DNA from: Actinomycetales bacterium
GTDB lineage: Bacteria; Actinomycetota; Actinomycetes; Actinomycetales; Dermatophilaceae
NCBI GenBank assembly: GCA_002748155.1
Contig: PDRO01000006.1
Span: forward strand, 42,527-106,526
Direction of reading: 5' to 3'
DNA: 64,000 bases
Position 1 is the stretch's first letter; the number at the start of each line of letters is the position of its first letter. Under the pieces are notes generated by a model. That model was not told the DNA's origin. It saw only the letters and a program-made list of their open reading frames with translations, and searched no databases. Shown here in pieces: positions 1-8,231 of this stretch. Made by a program: the position numbers and the translations under genes.

Positions 1-573
1 AATCATCGCTGCGGATACTCCGGGGTCCCGGAGAGACGTCTCCCAGACGACCTGACCGGAGGTGGTGTCGAGCCCCGAGAGATGATCACATCGTTGGTTT
101 TCCCGGCTTTCCCGGTTCGGAAGGGTCGTGGACGACCAGAGCACAGGCACGACGGCGGAGAGATCAGAATTGTGTTGGATGCTACATACTGCACCAGTCG
201 GAGGTGACCAGTCCCAGATTGACTCGCCCGTTTCCAGTTCCAAGGCGTGCACGACCAGCGTAGAATTATAGATCACCCGCGAGTCGTCCGTGAGTACGTT
301 AAACTCGAAGATTTGCCGCAAGAATTCGCTTCTTCCCCGGTCCTCGAACTCACTGCTTTCTCTCGTACGCCAGTACGTCGGGTAGTCAACGATTCCCTCG
401 AGGTCGGACCAATCATTGGTCACCTCGATGGTCGAGCCGTCCTTTGTGTAGGTGCGGCTCTCGTCATCGCCATCGGTTGATGAATCACCCCCGAAGCGAC
501 CCAATGTGCATGAGGCCAGCGCGACTGCGCATAAGGTCAGCGCAGCGGCAAGGCGCTTCTTCACGCCAGCCAT
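1..573 (-). CDS. Lipoprotein with PQQ-like beta-propeller repeats, 3' end off the window
   Basis: An open minus-strand frame runs from the ATG at 573 to the left edge (191 codons, no stop), so the C-terminus is missing. The N-terminus is a lipoprotein signal: K5-K6-R7, a hydrophobic run, and a lipobox A-L-A-S-C with Cys22 predicted to be lipidated; an Asp/Ser/Gly linker follows. Two segments, ALELETGESIWDW (about 110-122) and GLDTTSGQVVWETSL (about 167-181), have the 'alD..tG..vW' pattern of PQQ-like/BamB beta-propeller blades. Such proteins sit on the outer face of the membrane as scaffolds or binding proteins; no enzyme function can be claimed. The start lies 13 nt inside the end of the upstream metallopeptidase-like gene, so the two are probably translationally coupled. 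Fold assignment rests on only two repeats. Confidence 0.72.
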   Translation of the reverse strand, partial: MAGVKKRLAAALTLCAVALASCTLGRFGGDSSTDGDDESRTYTKDGSTIEVTNDWSDLEGIVDYPTYWRTRESSEFEDRGRSEFLRQIFEFNVLTDDSRVIYNSTLVVHALELETGESIWDWSPPTGAVCSIQHNSDLSAVVPVLWSSTTLPNRESRENQRCDHLSGLDTTSGQVVWETSLRDPGVSAAMI

Positions 574-1910
574 GCTGCCACGTCATGCATGAAGCCATGA
601 ATATCTTTGATACCAAGATCCTTGCCCGTATCCCTGACATCGTAGGAGTTGTGGGCAACGAACGCGAACGCGTCAGCGGGTCCATAGGTATCGACGACGT
701 AGTACATGCAGCCTAGGGCGATGGCGTAGTTGCGTCGCACCGTCTGGTTATCCCCACTGTACATTTCGCTCGTCATGCGCCCGTCCCAGCCTGACGCTGT
801 CCTGCGGCTCCAGGCCAGGCCCTGCTGGTGAGTGCCGGCAACCTCATGCTCGACCCACTGTGCGATCCCCTCGGCCAGGTACGGGTACCCCAGACCCGAC
901 GCTCCCCACTCGTTGGCAAGAGCATGGGTGGTCTCGTGGACCACGACCGAGGCTAACTCGTTCTTGCCCTTGCGGATCAGCTCATTTTCGAGCACGATGC
1001 GCGTAGTCGAGATCTCGAGGCCATGCGTGTCTGCGTTGATCTCGGGATGGCTGAGCCGGTTCATGGACGCGGCGAAACCACGGAAGTGCGCCTCCGTGGG
1101 AAAAACGTACCCACCGAAGTAATCGAACAGGTCTCGATTGCCATCGGCGATGGTGTACAAGTATGTCGAGGACGGCACGGGACGAGGATGTCCTAGGCGT
1201 TCGAACACGGCTCGGGCCTGCGATGCGCTTTCGACAACGATTTCGGTAACCGCCGCCAGGTCAAGACCGCGGGTCCCTTCGGTCGCGATCACCGCAGCAC
1301 CCGTGCCTTGCTGATAAACGACTGGACCAATGTCCCAAGCCTGGATATAATTGCGCGAGTAGTTACGTTTGGCTGTCTCATTAAAGATCGGGGCCGCCCC
1401 CGCCCACGAGGAAATCACTGGGTCCTTGCTGTCGGTGAAGCTGGCCCGGATCGTGTACCACTCATCGACAGGTTCCGGGTCAACACCGTCGATGCGATGG
1501 ATGAAGGAGATGTCGAGTTCCATTCCGGAACTCTCCTCGAGCTCCGTCCCGGAACCTTCCCCGAACAGCGCTCCGGAGAACTCAGTCATTTGGAACGAGA
1601 TGTCGGTAACTGGCACAGTTGTCACGGAGTCGTACCACTGACCCATGGAATCCGCCAGATCCGCGGTGAAATACGACAGGAACTTCGCTCGGTCGCGATT
1701 GGCCATAGCCAGACCGGGCTTCGCGATCGCCTCTTTGACGTCGGGATAATGTAGGAATTTGCCTCCGAACGTCCTCTCACTGACCGACGACGGTCCAGGG
1801 ATCGCGCTCGAGCTGGCCGCGGTCTGGTCCGCCTTGGCCCCGGCCTGGTCTTCCAGAACGCACCCCGCAAGACCAAGTGCGCTCAGCGACAGGAAGTGTC
1901 GTCTCCGCAC
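561..1910 (-). CDS. Lipoprotein with HExxH zinc-metallopeptidase motif
   Basis: The 449-residue product starts at GTG 1910, preceded by AAAGGAG at a good distance. The N-terminus R2-R3-R4-H-F-L followed by a hydrophobic stretch and A-G-L-A-G-C-like lipobox (Cys17) predicts a lipoprotein, possibly exported by Tat because of the twin arginines. A low-complexity Ala/Ser segment follows. HETTH at 325-329, followed about 19 residues later by AEGIAQW, has the HExxH...E arrangement of gluzincin peptidases, as in the 'peptidase MA-like' group. The two His and the distal Glu would bind zinc, and the Glu inside HETTH would be catalytic. The N-terminal half resembles nothing I can name. Substrate is unknown. 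It overlaps the downstream PQQ-like lipoprotein gene, so the two likely act together on the cell surface. Confidence 0.75.
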   Translation of the reverse strand: MRRRHFLSLSALGLAGCVLEDQAGAKADQTAASSSAIPGPSSVSERTFGGKFLHYPDVKEAIAKPGLAMANRDRAKFLSYFTADLADSMGQWYDSVTTVPVTDISFQMTEFSGALFGEGSGTELEESSGMELDISFIHRIDGVDPEPVDEWYTIRASFTDSKDPVISSWAGAAPIFNETAKRNYSRNYIQAWDIGPVVYQQGTGAAVIATEGTRGLDLAAVTEIVVESASQARAVFERLGHPRPVPSSTYLYTIADGNRDLFDYFGGYVFPTEAHFRGFAASMNRLSHPEINADTHGLEISTTRIVLENELIRKGKNELASVVVHETTHALANEWGASGLGYPYLAEGIAQWVEHEVAGTHQQGLAWSRRTASGWDGRMTSEMYSGDNQTVRRNYAIALGCMYYVVDTYGPADAFAFVAHNSYDVRDTGKDLGIKDIHGFMHDVAAWLA

Positions 1911-2300
1911 GCGCTTACTCCTTTGCCGCTGAACTTGGTGCCCAGAGTCTTGCTCACCACTGGCTCCACCTCACGCTCACTCCGGCCGGGATCGACCCTG
2001 GGTTGCTCGAGCCAACGATGCAATACGTCTGCATTGTAGACGCGGCGTTACTCTATCCGGGACCGCCTCGCGTTGCCTCTCGGCGCTTGGGTGCCGGGAT
2101 TCTCGCCGAGCCGGACTCAGTTGCTTCCCTGAGAGTTCGCTTGAGTGCCCTTTCGCACCGCAACGTCGCATTCCAGCGGTGCTCGGGTGGGATCCACCGG
2201 TTGGCAGCATGTTGCGGGCAGCTGCCCGGTTTGATGAGCGCAACCCAGTGCCGGAGTGATCGGGCAGCTCTGACCAACCCTCCCAGATGGCCTGAGACCG
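1911..2300. other. Intergenic region, no gene seen
   Basis: About 390 bases separate the end of recX from the start of the metallopeptidase-like lipoprotein gene, both on the minus strand. Open frames here lack ribosome binding sites and family resemblance. It should hold the promoter of the lipoprotein pair, but no convincing -35/-10 pair or terminator stem was found. Confidence 0.4.
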
Positions 2301-2993
2301 CTAGTCGCGTTGATGCTCGACCGCGGTGTTGACGGCGTCGCGGACGACGGCGTAAGCGACACCGTGCGGGTAGCCCTTGCGGGCCAGCATCGCGGCCAGC
2401 CGGCGGGCCTGCACCTGCGGGTCGAGGCCGGCCATGGTGCGCAGCTTGCGGTGGACCAACTCTTCTGCGCGGGCCCGCTCGGACTCGGGATCCAGCGATC
2501 CGGTGGCCCGGGCGGCCAGGTCGGCGTCGACGCCCTTGTCGCGCAGCTCGCGTCGCAGCGCTGCACCGGAGAGCCCCTTGGTCCGCCGGCGGGACTGGAC
2601 GAGTTGCTCGGCGAAGGCCGCATCGTCGACAAGCCCGAGGTCGGTCATTCGGTCGAGCACGGTCCGAGCCACCTCGGGGTCGCAGCCGCGCTGCCCGAGC
2701 TTGCGCTCGAGCTGCGCGCGGCTACGTGGCCCGATGGCGAGCTGCCGGAGCACGATGCCCCGGGCCACCGACACCGGATCAGGTTCGGCGTCGCCGGCGA
2801 CCCGGCCGTTCGGGATGTCCGGTTTCCCGGTGGCGGCGGCTTCGCCCGGGCGCGGCCGCTGCCTCCGGGCCGGCCGAGCGCCCGAACCAGACTCGGGTGG
2901 GGCCGCCGAAGACAGCCCGGCCGCCTGCTCGGCAGCCGCGAGGGCATCCGCGGCCCGAGTCAGCCGCGCGGCGTCAGGTCGCCGTGTCGTCAT
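2301..2993 (-). CDS. recX: RecA regulatory protein RecX
   Basis: The 230-residue product has an actinobacterial RecX layout: a disordered Ala/Pro/Arg-rich N-terminal third (about 1-80), then the three-helix repeats. Recognisable blocks include ARGIVLRQLAIGPRSRAQLE and a GLVDDAAFAEQLVQSR-type motif. RecX binds the RecA filament and limits its ATPase and strand-exchange activities in the cytoplasm. It lies 11 nt downstream of recA on the same strand, the usual recA-recX operon, so it should share the SOS-controlled promoter upstream of recA. The N-terminal extension is longer than in Gram-negative RecX but normal for this phylum. The usual next gene (miaB) is replaced here by lipoprotein genes. 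Confidence 0.95.
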   Translation of the reverse strand: MTTRRPDAARLTRAADALAAAEQAAGLSSAAPPESGSGARPARRQRPRPGEAAATGKPDIPNGRVAGDAEPDPVSVARGIVLRQLAIGPRSRAQLERKLGQRGCDPEVARTVLDRMTDLGLVDDAAFAEQLVQSRRRTKGLSGAALRRELRDKGVDADLAARATGSLDPESERARAEELVHRKLRTMAGLDPQVQARRLAAMLARKGYPHGVAYAVVRDAVNTAVEHQRD

Positions 2994-3004
2994 CCGCCGG
3001 AACC

Positions 3005-5149
3005 TCAGAAGTCGACCGGGACCTCGGGCACTGCCGGCTGATCGACGCGGGGCCCGACGCCAAGCTTCTCCTTGATCTTCTTCTCCAGCTCGTCAGCCAG
3101 GTCGGGGTTGTCCAACAGGAATTGCCGGGCGTTCTCCTTGCCCTGGCCGAGCTGGTCGCCCTCGTACGTGTACCACGCGCCGGCCTTGCGGACGAAGCCG
3201 TGCTCGACACCCATGTCGATGAGTCCTCCCTCGCGGGAGATGCCCCGGCCGTAGAGGATGTCGAACTCTGCCTGCTTGAACGGTGGGCTCACCTTGTTCT
3301 TGACAACTTTGACCCGGGTGCGGTTGCCGACCGCCTCGGTGCCGTCCTTGAGCGTCTCGATCCGGCGGACGTCCAGCCGGACCGATGCGTAGAACTTCAA
3401 CGCCTTCCCGCCAGTGGTGGTTTCCGGGCTGTTGTGCACCATGACCCCGTCGGCGAAGTAGTTGTGCGTGCCGTCGACCTCGATGTCGAAGCGGTGCATC
3501 GAACCGGTCGCTGGCTCGACGTGCACGTCGAGCACCCGAGACGGCATGAGCACCTGTTGCGGCTCCACGAACTCGGGGCTCACGTCGAACCGGCCTCGCA
3601 AGTGTGGCGGCAACATGTGCTCCATCGACGGGTGAACGAATGGCGCGACCAGCTCCTGGAAGACCCGGGTGCCAGCAGTCGTCATCGTGAGCAACGCCGT
3701 GGCCGCGCGCCCGGACCGGTGAACTCGGCAATCGACGCCGTGCGTGTCGCGCAGGTATGCCGCCAAGCGAGTGCGGCTGCCCGGGGTCATCGCATCGATG
3801 CAGAACTTGATCCGGCCGTTGCTGCTCTGCGTGCGGTCCTCCACGGCCTCCGATCGAGCGGAAAAACTGCCGTCGTCCATGAACCAGATCGCCAGGGCCA
3901 TCGGCGTCAGCGACTTGAGGAAGTCGTCGGTCAGGTGCTTCGTGCCGTCGCCCCAGTCGACGACATCGCGTAGCTCGGCCAGCTCGGGCAACGGGGTGAG
4001 ATCGAGCAGCACCGCCCCCGTGGAGTCGGCCCGCCGGGACTGGCCGATGTTGCCGAACAGCTCGGCCTTCCACTCGAGGTAGCCCACTTCGGCAGCACCG
4101 TGCCCCATCCGCAGACGCACACCAGGGCCTCCCGGTTGGGCTGGTGCCAACCGGGCATCGCCCATGAGCCCCCCGAGCAACACCTGCCACTGCTGGTCGG
4201 AAAGCCGCTGCGTCTCGTCGGTGAGCACCCGGTCGCCGACGGCCAGCTCCCCGGCCGCCCGCCACCCACCCGGAGTCCGGATGAGGTGGTTGGCGGTCGC
4301 GGCGAACTGCGACCGGCCGGTGCTGCCTGCGCGGGCCACGGTGAAGTGGAGGAACGAGTCAGTTGGGCCGTTGTCGAACCAGTTGGTGACCGGGCGGTTG
4401 ACGATGGTGTCCGAGACCGGATCGTAGGTCCGCACCTCGACCGGCTTCCGCTGGGTGACGATGGTGCCGATCTTCTCGGTCGATCCGTCGGCGAGGGTGA
4501 CCCGGGTCGAGTACGAGAAGCACCCGAACATCACTCCGATCTTCTCGCGTAGTTGGTTGATGAAGATCGCCGTGGTGCCGGTGGAGTTCAGCGCGCCGGT
4601 GGTCTTGCGCAATGCCTGGGACATCAACCGCGCCTGCAAGCCCACGTGGCTGTCACCCATCTCGCCCTCGATCTCGGCGCGCGGCACAAGCGCGGCAACC
4701 GAGTCGATGACGATGATGTCGAGTGCACCCGAGCGGATCAACATGTCGGCGATCTCGAGGGCCTGCTCCCCGGTGTCAGGCTGACTGACCAACAGATTCT
4801 CGGTGTCGACCCCCAGGCTCTTGGCATACTCCGGGTCGAGTGCGTGCTCGGCATCGATGAAAGCTGCGATCCCACCGGACTTCTGCGCATTGGCGACCGC
4901 ATGCAAGGCCACAGTGGTCTTGCCGCTGCTCTCCGGTCCGTATATCTCGACCACCCGGCCACGGGGCAGGCCGCCGATCCCGAGCGCGACATCGAGGGCG
5001 ATCGACCCGGTGGGAATCACCTCGATCGGCGGGCGCACGGTGTCGCCGAGGCGCATGACGGCACCCTTGCCGAACTGCTTCTCGACCTGGCCCATCGCAC
5101 TGGAGAGCGCCCGGTCTTTCTCGGCGGCCTCCTTGCCGTTGTTGCTCAT
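3005..5149 (-). CDS. recA: RecA recombinase precursor carrying an in-frame intein
   Basis: RecA forms ATP-dependent filaments on single-stranded DNA, catalyses strand exchange and triggers LexA self-cleavage. The start is taken as ATG 5149 ([11 protein letters not shown]...), with a purine-rich AAGGGTGG upstream; the open frame continues further upstream but without a family-like N-terminus. The 714-residue precursor contains Walker A GPESSGKT (about 71-78), the [15 protein letters not shown] block, and loop L2 residues. The host sequence is interrupted after ...EKIGVMFG and resumes at SPETTTGG. Removing the 364-residue intein leaves a normal 350-residue RecA. Function therefore depends on protein splicing. 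It is followed by recX and preceded by a long leader with a LexA-type site. Confidence 0.97.
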   Translation of the reverse strand: MSNNGKEAAEKDRALSSAMGQVEKQFGKGAVMRLGDTVRPPIEVIPTGSIALDVALGIGGLPRGRVVEIYGPESSGKTTVALHAVANAQKSGGIAAFIDAEHALDPEYAKSLGVDTENLLVSQPDTGEQALEIADMLIRSGALDIIVIDSVAALVPRAEIEGEMGDSHVGLQARLMSQALRKTTGALNSTGTTAIFINQLREKIGVMFGCFSYSTRVTLADGSTEKIGTIVTQRKPVEVRTYDPVSDTIVNRPVTNWFDNGPTDSFLHFTVARAGSTGRSQFAATANHLIRTPGGWRAAGELAVGDRVLTDETQRLSDQQWQVLLGGLMGDARLAPAQPGGPGVRLRMGHGAAEVGYLEWKAELFGNIGQSRRADSTGAVLLDLTPLPELAELRDVVDWGDGTKHLTDDFLKSLTPMALAIWFMDDGSFSARSEAVEDRTQSSNGRIKFCIDAMTPGSRTRLAAYLRDTHGVDCRVHRSGRAATALLTMTTAGTRVFQELVAPFVHPSMEHMLPPHLRGRFDVSPEFVEPQQVLMPSRVLDVHVEPATGSMHRFDIEVDGTHNYFADGVMVHNSPETTTGGKALKFYASVRLDVRRIETLKDGTEAVGNRTRVKVVKNKVSPPFKQAEFDILYGRGISREGGLIDMGVEHGFVRKAGAWYTYEGDQLGQGKENARQFLLDNPDLADELEKKIKEKLGVGPRVDQPAVPEVPVDF
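3431..4522 (-). mobile_element. RecA intein with LAGLIDADG homing endonuclease (RecA-b insertion site)
   Basis: The intein spans exactly 364 codons. It starts with Cys1 ([13 protein letters not shown], block A), has a TANHLIRT block B with the TxxH residues, and ends with a block [17 protein letters not shown] and block G VMVHN. The C-terminal Asn is followed by the +1 Ser of the host (SPETTTG). The middle carries two LAGLIDADG-type dodecapeptides, LLGGLMGDA and LAIWFMDDG, each with the acidic residue, so the homing endonuclease may be active. The insertion point, after IGVMFG and before SPETTTG, is the site known from the Mycobacterium leprae RecA intein, not the M. tuberculosis site. The size is also close to the M. 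leprae element (365 residues, from memory). All splicing residues appear intact. Confidence 0.95.
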
Positions 5150-5401
5150 CGTGCTGCCACCCTTGGACTTACCGGGGACCGCTGCCATTGCACCCACCAT
5201 TCCTTTGCTCGAGAGTCGACCGTCCATAGGCGACCCGCGCGACGGCTGCTGGTGACCGTGCCTGCCTCAGGCGAAGCGAGCTCACCGGACAACCGTGTTG
5301 TCGAGTCGGACGCTAAGGGCTCGCACCGACATCCCACTGTTCACCGGCGGTGACCTGTGGACGACGGGCTGTCGGCAAGGGACCCTGTGGACGCGACCAT
5401 A

Positions 5402-5417
5402 CCGGACAGACGTTCGA
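5402..5417. promoter_or_regulatory. Candidate LexA/SOS box upstream of recA
   Basis: On the minus strand this reads TCGAACGTCTGTCCGG, matching the Gram-positive LexA consensus TCGAAC-N4-GTTCGA at 10 of 12 fixed positions. It lies about 250 nt upstream of the chosen recA start, so it would control a promoter with a long leader. SOS control of recA is established in actinobacteria; this particular site is inferred from sequence only. Confidence 0.6.
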
Positions 5418-5426
5418 TTGAGCAGA

Positions 5427-5444
5427 GGCGTGTCGCGACACGCC
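5427..5444. other. Perfect 18-bp palindrome between recA and the ABC exporter operon
   Basis: GGCGTGTCGCGACACGCC is its own reverse complement, with no loop. It lies 10 bases from the candidate LexA box. A perfect loopless palindrome is more like a dimeric protein binding site than a terminator, and there is no T-run next to it. Function unknown. Confidence 0.45.
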
Positions 5445-5490
5445 GGTGGGTGTCGTCCGCTGTCTGCCTGGCGGGTGGGCCACGGGCGAC

Positions 5491-6282
5491 TCAGGCCAGC
5501 AGCAACCGGTCCAGCCGGCGCGCCGCCCCGGCAACCCCCAGCCCACCGAGCACGACGAGATAGACGACGTGCCACCACAACCCGGCATACACCTCCCCCA
5601 GCGTCAGCGCACGACACAGCGCCACCCCGTGGTAGAGCGGGGTCGCCTGCACGAGCACCTGCGCCCAGCCGGGATAGGCAGCGAGCGGGAAGAACGTCGC
5701 CGAGAGCAGGAACATCGGCTGCACGACGAGAGTGACCATGTCGAAGTCGACCCACGATCGCATGAAGGTCGTCGCGAACATCCCGACCGCCGAGAAGGCC
5801 AACGCGACGAAGACCGCTGCCGGCAGCGCCAACAACCCCCACAACGACGGCACGAGACCGGCCCCCCAGGCCACCGTCAAGAACACAGCGGCATACGTGC
5901 CACCGCGCAGCAGCGACCAGGTGACCTCGCCGACGGCGACATCGCGCGGCCCCATCCGGGTCGCGAGCACCGAGTCGTAGAGCTTGGTGTACTTGAGCTT
6001 GAAGAAGACGTTGAACGTCGAGTCCAGGACCCCCGCGTTCATCGCCGACGTCGCGAGCATCGCCGGCGCAACGAACGCGGCATACGGCACCTGCTCTCCG
6101 CTCGCGGTGCGCACCGAGCCGACGAGCGCGCCGAGCCCGATCCCGAGTGAGAAGAGGTAGAAGACCGGCTCGAGAAAACCGGTGACGAAGGGGATCCACT
6201 CACGCCGGAAGCAGATGGCATTGCGCTCGACGAGCATCCGAGCCAGGCCGGCCCCGGCGGGTAGGGGGCGTGCCCGGCTCAT
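5491..6282 (-). CDS. ABC-2 type exporter, membrane subunit
   Basis: The 263-residue polytopic membrane protein starts at ATG 6282 inside an ATGA overlap with the upstream permease gene. It has about six hydrophobic segments. The ABC-2 signature region near the C-terminal half (FFPLAAYPGWAQVLVQATPL, then HGVALCRAL) is as in drug/polysaccharide exporters of the DrrB/NodJ type. It lacks its own ATPase and should pair with the upstream permease and ATPase as a heteromeric exporter. The cargo cannot be deduced; drug or lipid-like molecules are usual for this group. The two permeases are paralogous but clearly diverged. Last gene of the operon, followed by the region with the 18-bp palindrome. Confidence 0.88.
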   Translation of the reverse strand: MSRARPLPAGAGLARMLVERNAICFRREWIPFVTGFLEPVFYLFSLGIGLGALVGSVRTASGEQVPYAAFVAPAMLATSAMNAGVLDSTFNVFFKLKYTKLYDSVLATRMGPRDVAVGEVTWSLLRGGTYAAVFLTVAWGAGLVPSLWGLLALPAAVFVALAFSAVGMFATTFMRSWVDFDMVTLVVQPMFLLSATFFPLAAYPGWAQVLVQATPLYHGVALCRALTLGEVYAGLWWHVVYLVVLGGLGVAGAARRLDRLLLA

Positions 6283-7142
6283 CGGACCAGTCTCCTGTGC
6301 AGCCCCCGAGCCGCCCACCACCAGCCCGCGACGACGAAGCCCACGAGCACCGCCACATGCAGGCCGAGCGAGCCGGCATCGATCAGTCCGGTCGACAGGG
6401 CCCGTGAGGCCGCTACCCCGTGCCACAGCGGTGTCACTGCCGACAGTGGCCGCAGCACCGCCGGCAACTGCTCGACCGGGAAGAACGTGCCGGAGAAGAG
6501 CATGAGCGGGGTGATTCCGAGCCGGTAGGTCAGCGTGAGCCAAGCCTGGCTCTCGACGCGTGCGGACACCCCGGTCATGAACAGGGCGAAACCCAGCCCA
6601 GTGAGAAGAGCCACCGGGATCGTCCATAACACCGACCCCGAGCGCCACACCCCGAACAGCGCCGCGACGGCGATGAACACCGTTGCGCCGGCGAGCAGCT
6701 GCACGCTCACGTGGGCGAGGTGACCGAGCAGGATGTCGCGGGTGCGCAGTGGGGTGGCCAGCATCGCGTGATACGTGCCTTGCCACTTGATCGCCCCCAT
6801 CACCCGCCACGACGACTCGCCGACACCGGTTGTCATCGCCTGAGTCGACAGGATCGCCGGCACGACGAAGACTACGTAGGGCAGCACCTGCCCACCCCAC
6901 GGTATGCCGCCCCGATCACTCCGATCGACGAGCAGGCCGACGCCCCACCCGACCGCGAAGAGCATGAGTAGCGGTTGACCGAGCCGGGTGAAGACGGCAC
7001 CGCGCCACACCCGGCGAAACGACACGGCGTGGTATGCCGCGACCCCGATCCAGCGGCGCCCGCTCACGATGCTCGCCCGCGGCCGGGGCACCTGCACCTG
7101 CTGGGTCGGCTGCCCGGTCTCCCTCGGGTCGTGCGATGCCAT
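6279..7142 (-). CDS. ABC-2 type exporter, membrane subunit
   Basis: The 287-residue integral membrane protein has a short polar, Pro/Arg-rich cytoplasmic N-terminus (about 1-35) and then about six membrane spans. The C-terminal half carries the conserved ABC-2 sequence SGTFFPVEQLPAVLRPLSAV followed by TPLWHGVAASRAL. Its start overlaps the stop of the ATPase gene by one base (TGATG) and its end overlaps the next permease by four (ATGA), so all three are translationally coupled. Role: one half of the transmembrane channel of an ATP-driven exporter. The substrate is unknown. Confidence 0.88.
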   Translation of the reverse strand: MASHDPRETGQPTQQVQVPRPRASIVSGRRWIGVAAYHAVSFRRVWRGAVFTRLGQPLLMLFAVGWGVGLLVDRSDRGGIPWGGQVLPYVVFVVPAILSTQAMTTGVGESSWRVMGAIKWQGTYHAMLATPLRTRDILLGHLAHVSVQLLAGATVFIAVAALFGVWRSGSVLWTIPVALLTGLGFALFMTGVSARVESQAWLTLTYRLGITPLMLFSGTFFPVEQLPAVLRPLSAVTPLWHGVAASRALSTGLIDAGSLGLHVAVLVGFVVAGWWWAARGLHRRLVR

Positions 7143-8125
7143 CAGTCGACCAGTGTCCGGCCGGTCAGATGCAGGAAGACGTCTTCGAGCGACGCGCGCC
7201 GGACCAGGGCCGACAGCGGCCGGGCCCCGTGCTCGTGTGCTGCCGCGAGAGCCGCGTCGCCGTCGTCGGTGTAGACGAGCAGCCGGTCCGGCAACACCTC
7301 GACCCGCTCCCCCAGGCCCGCCACCGCCGCGGCATGCGGCGCCAGATCGTCGTCGACGAAGCGCAGTTCGAGCACTTCCCGGGTGCTGTGCCGGCCGATC
7401 AGCTCACGCGGCGAGCCCTCGTCGGCGATCCGCCCGTGGTCCATGACGACGAGTCGGTCGCACAGCTGCTCGGCCTCGTCCATGTAGTGGGTCGTGATGA
7501 CGAGGGTGACGCCGTCGCGCTTGAGCCGGAACAGCCGATCCCACAACACGTGCCGGGCCTGCGGATCCAGGCCGGTTGTCGGCTCATCGAGCAGCAGGAT
7601 CCGCGGCTCGTTGATGAGTGCCCGCGCAATGGTCAGCCGGCGCTTCATGCCACCCGACAAGGGCTCGACTCTGTCTGTGGCCCGCTCGGCGAGCTGAGCG
7701 AAGTCGAGCAACTCGGCTGCTCGCCTGCGGCACTCGGCCCGCGGCATACCGAAGTAGCGCCCGTAGATCCAGAGGTTCTCCTCGACGCTCAGCTCCTCGT
7801 CGAGGGTGTCCTTCTGCGGCACCACTCCGAGAGCGGCCCGGATGTCCGGTCCGTCGGTCACCGGGTCGAGCCCGAAGATCCGCAGTCTGCCGCCCGACGG
7901 CTGAGACACGGCCCCGATCATCCGCATGGTCGAGGACTTGCCCGCACCGTTGGGCCCGAGGAAACCGAAGGCCTCACCCCGCCGAACGACGAAGTCGATG
8001 GCATCGACCGCAGCGAAGTCGCCGAAGCGTTTGGTCAGACCGCACGCTTCGATGAGTGTTGGATGGGCTGCCGTCCCCTGGCCTGGGTCCACCACGGCGC
8101 CCAGGTTAGCCAGTCCGTCAGACAT
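7142..8125 (-). CDS. ABC transporter ATP-binding protein (DrrA/NodI type)
   Basis: The 327-residue ATPase has a complete nucleotide-binding domain: Walker A GPNGAGKSS (about 57-65), Q-loop ending GVVPQKD, signature LSGGMKRRL, Walker B ILLLDEPTTGLD and the H-loop TTHYMDEAEQL. After about residue 240 comes the C-terminal extension typical of DrrA/NodI/CcmA-like multidrug-exporter ATPases. It powers the two downstream ABC-2 permeases. The operon begins with this gene and is divergent from gltA, from which it is separated by about 105 bases that must hold both promoters. Confidence 0.93.
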   Translation of the reverse strand: MSDGLANLGAVVDPGQGTAAHPTLIEACGLTKRFGDFAAVDAIDFVVRRGEAFGFLGPNGAGKSSTMRMIGAVSQPSGGRLRIFGLDPVTDGPDIRAALGVVPQKDTLDEELSVEENLWIYGRYFGMPRAECRRRAAELLDFAQLAERATDRVEPLSGGMKRRLTIARALINEPRILLLDEPTTGLDPQARHVLWDRLFRLKRDGVTLVITTHYMDEAEQLCDRLVVMDHGRIADEGSPRELIGRHSTREVLELRFVDDDLAPHAAAVAGLGERVEVLPDRLLVYTDDGDAALAAAHEHGARPLSALVRRASLEDVFLHLTGRTLVD

Positions 8126-8188
8126 CCAACACAGGTTTCTTGCGGTTCACCAGCCAAGACCCGTGGGAAACGTTGCCGGTCCGGCGAC

Positions 8189-8194
8189 TAGACT
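8189..8194 (+). promoter_or_regulatory. Candidate -10 element of gltA
   Basis: TAGACT fits the actinobacterial vegetative -10 pattern TAnnnT and lies about 38 bases upstream of the gltA start codon. No good -35 hexamer is visible at the proper distance, so this is a weak prediction. Confidence 0.3.
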
Positions 8195-8231
8195 GCCCGA
8201 AAAACCGAACACTGACGTCTGGAGGCCCGAA

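Noticed and set aside
5150..5227. A longer RecA starting at 5227
   Set aside because: The extra 26 residues have no RecA similarity, while [11 protein letters not shown] at 5149 matches the family N-terminus and has a purine-rich site upstream.
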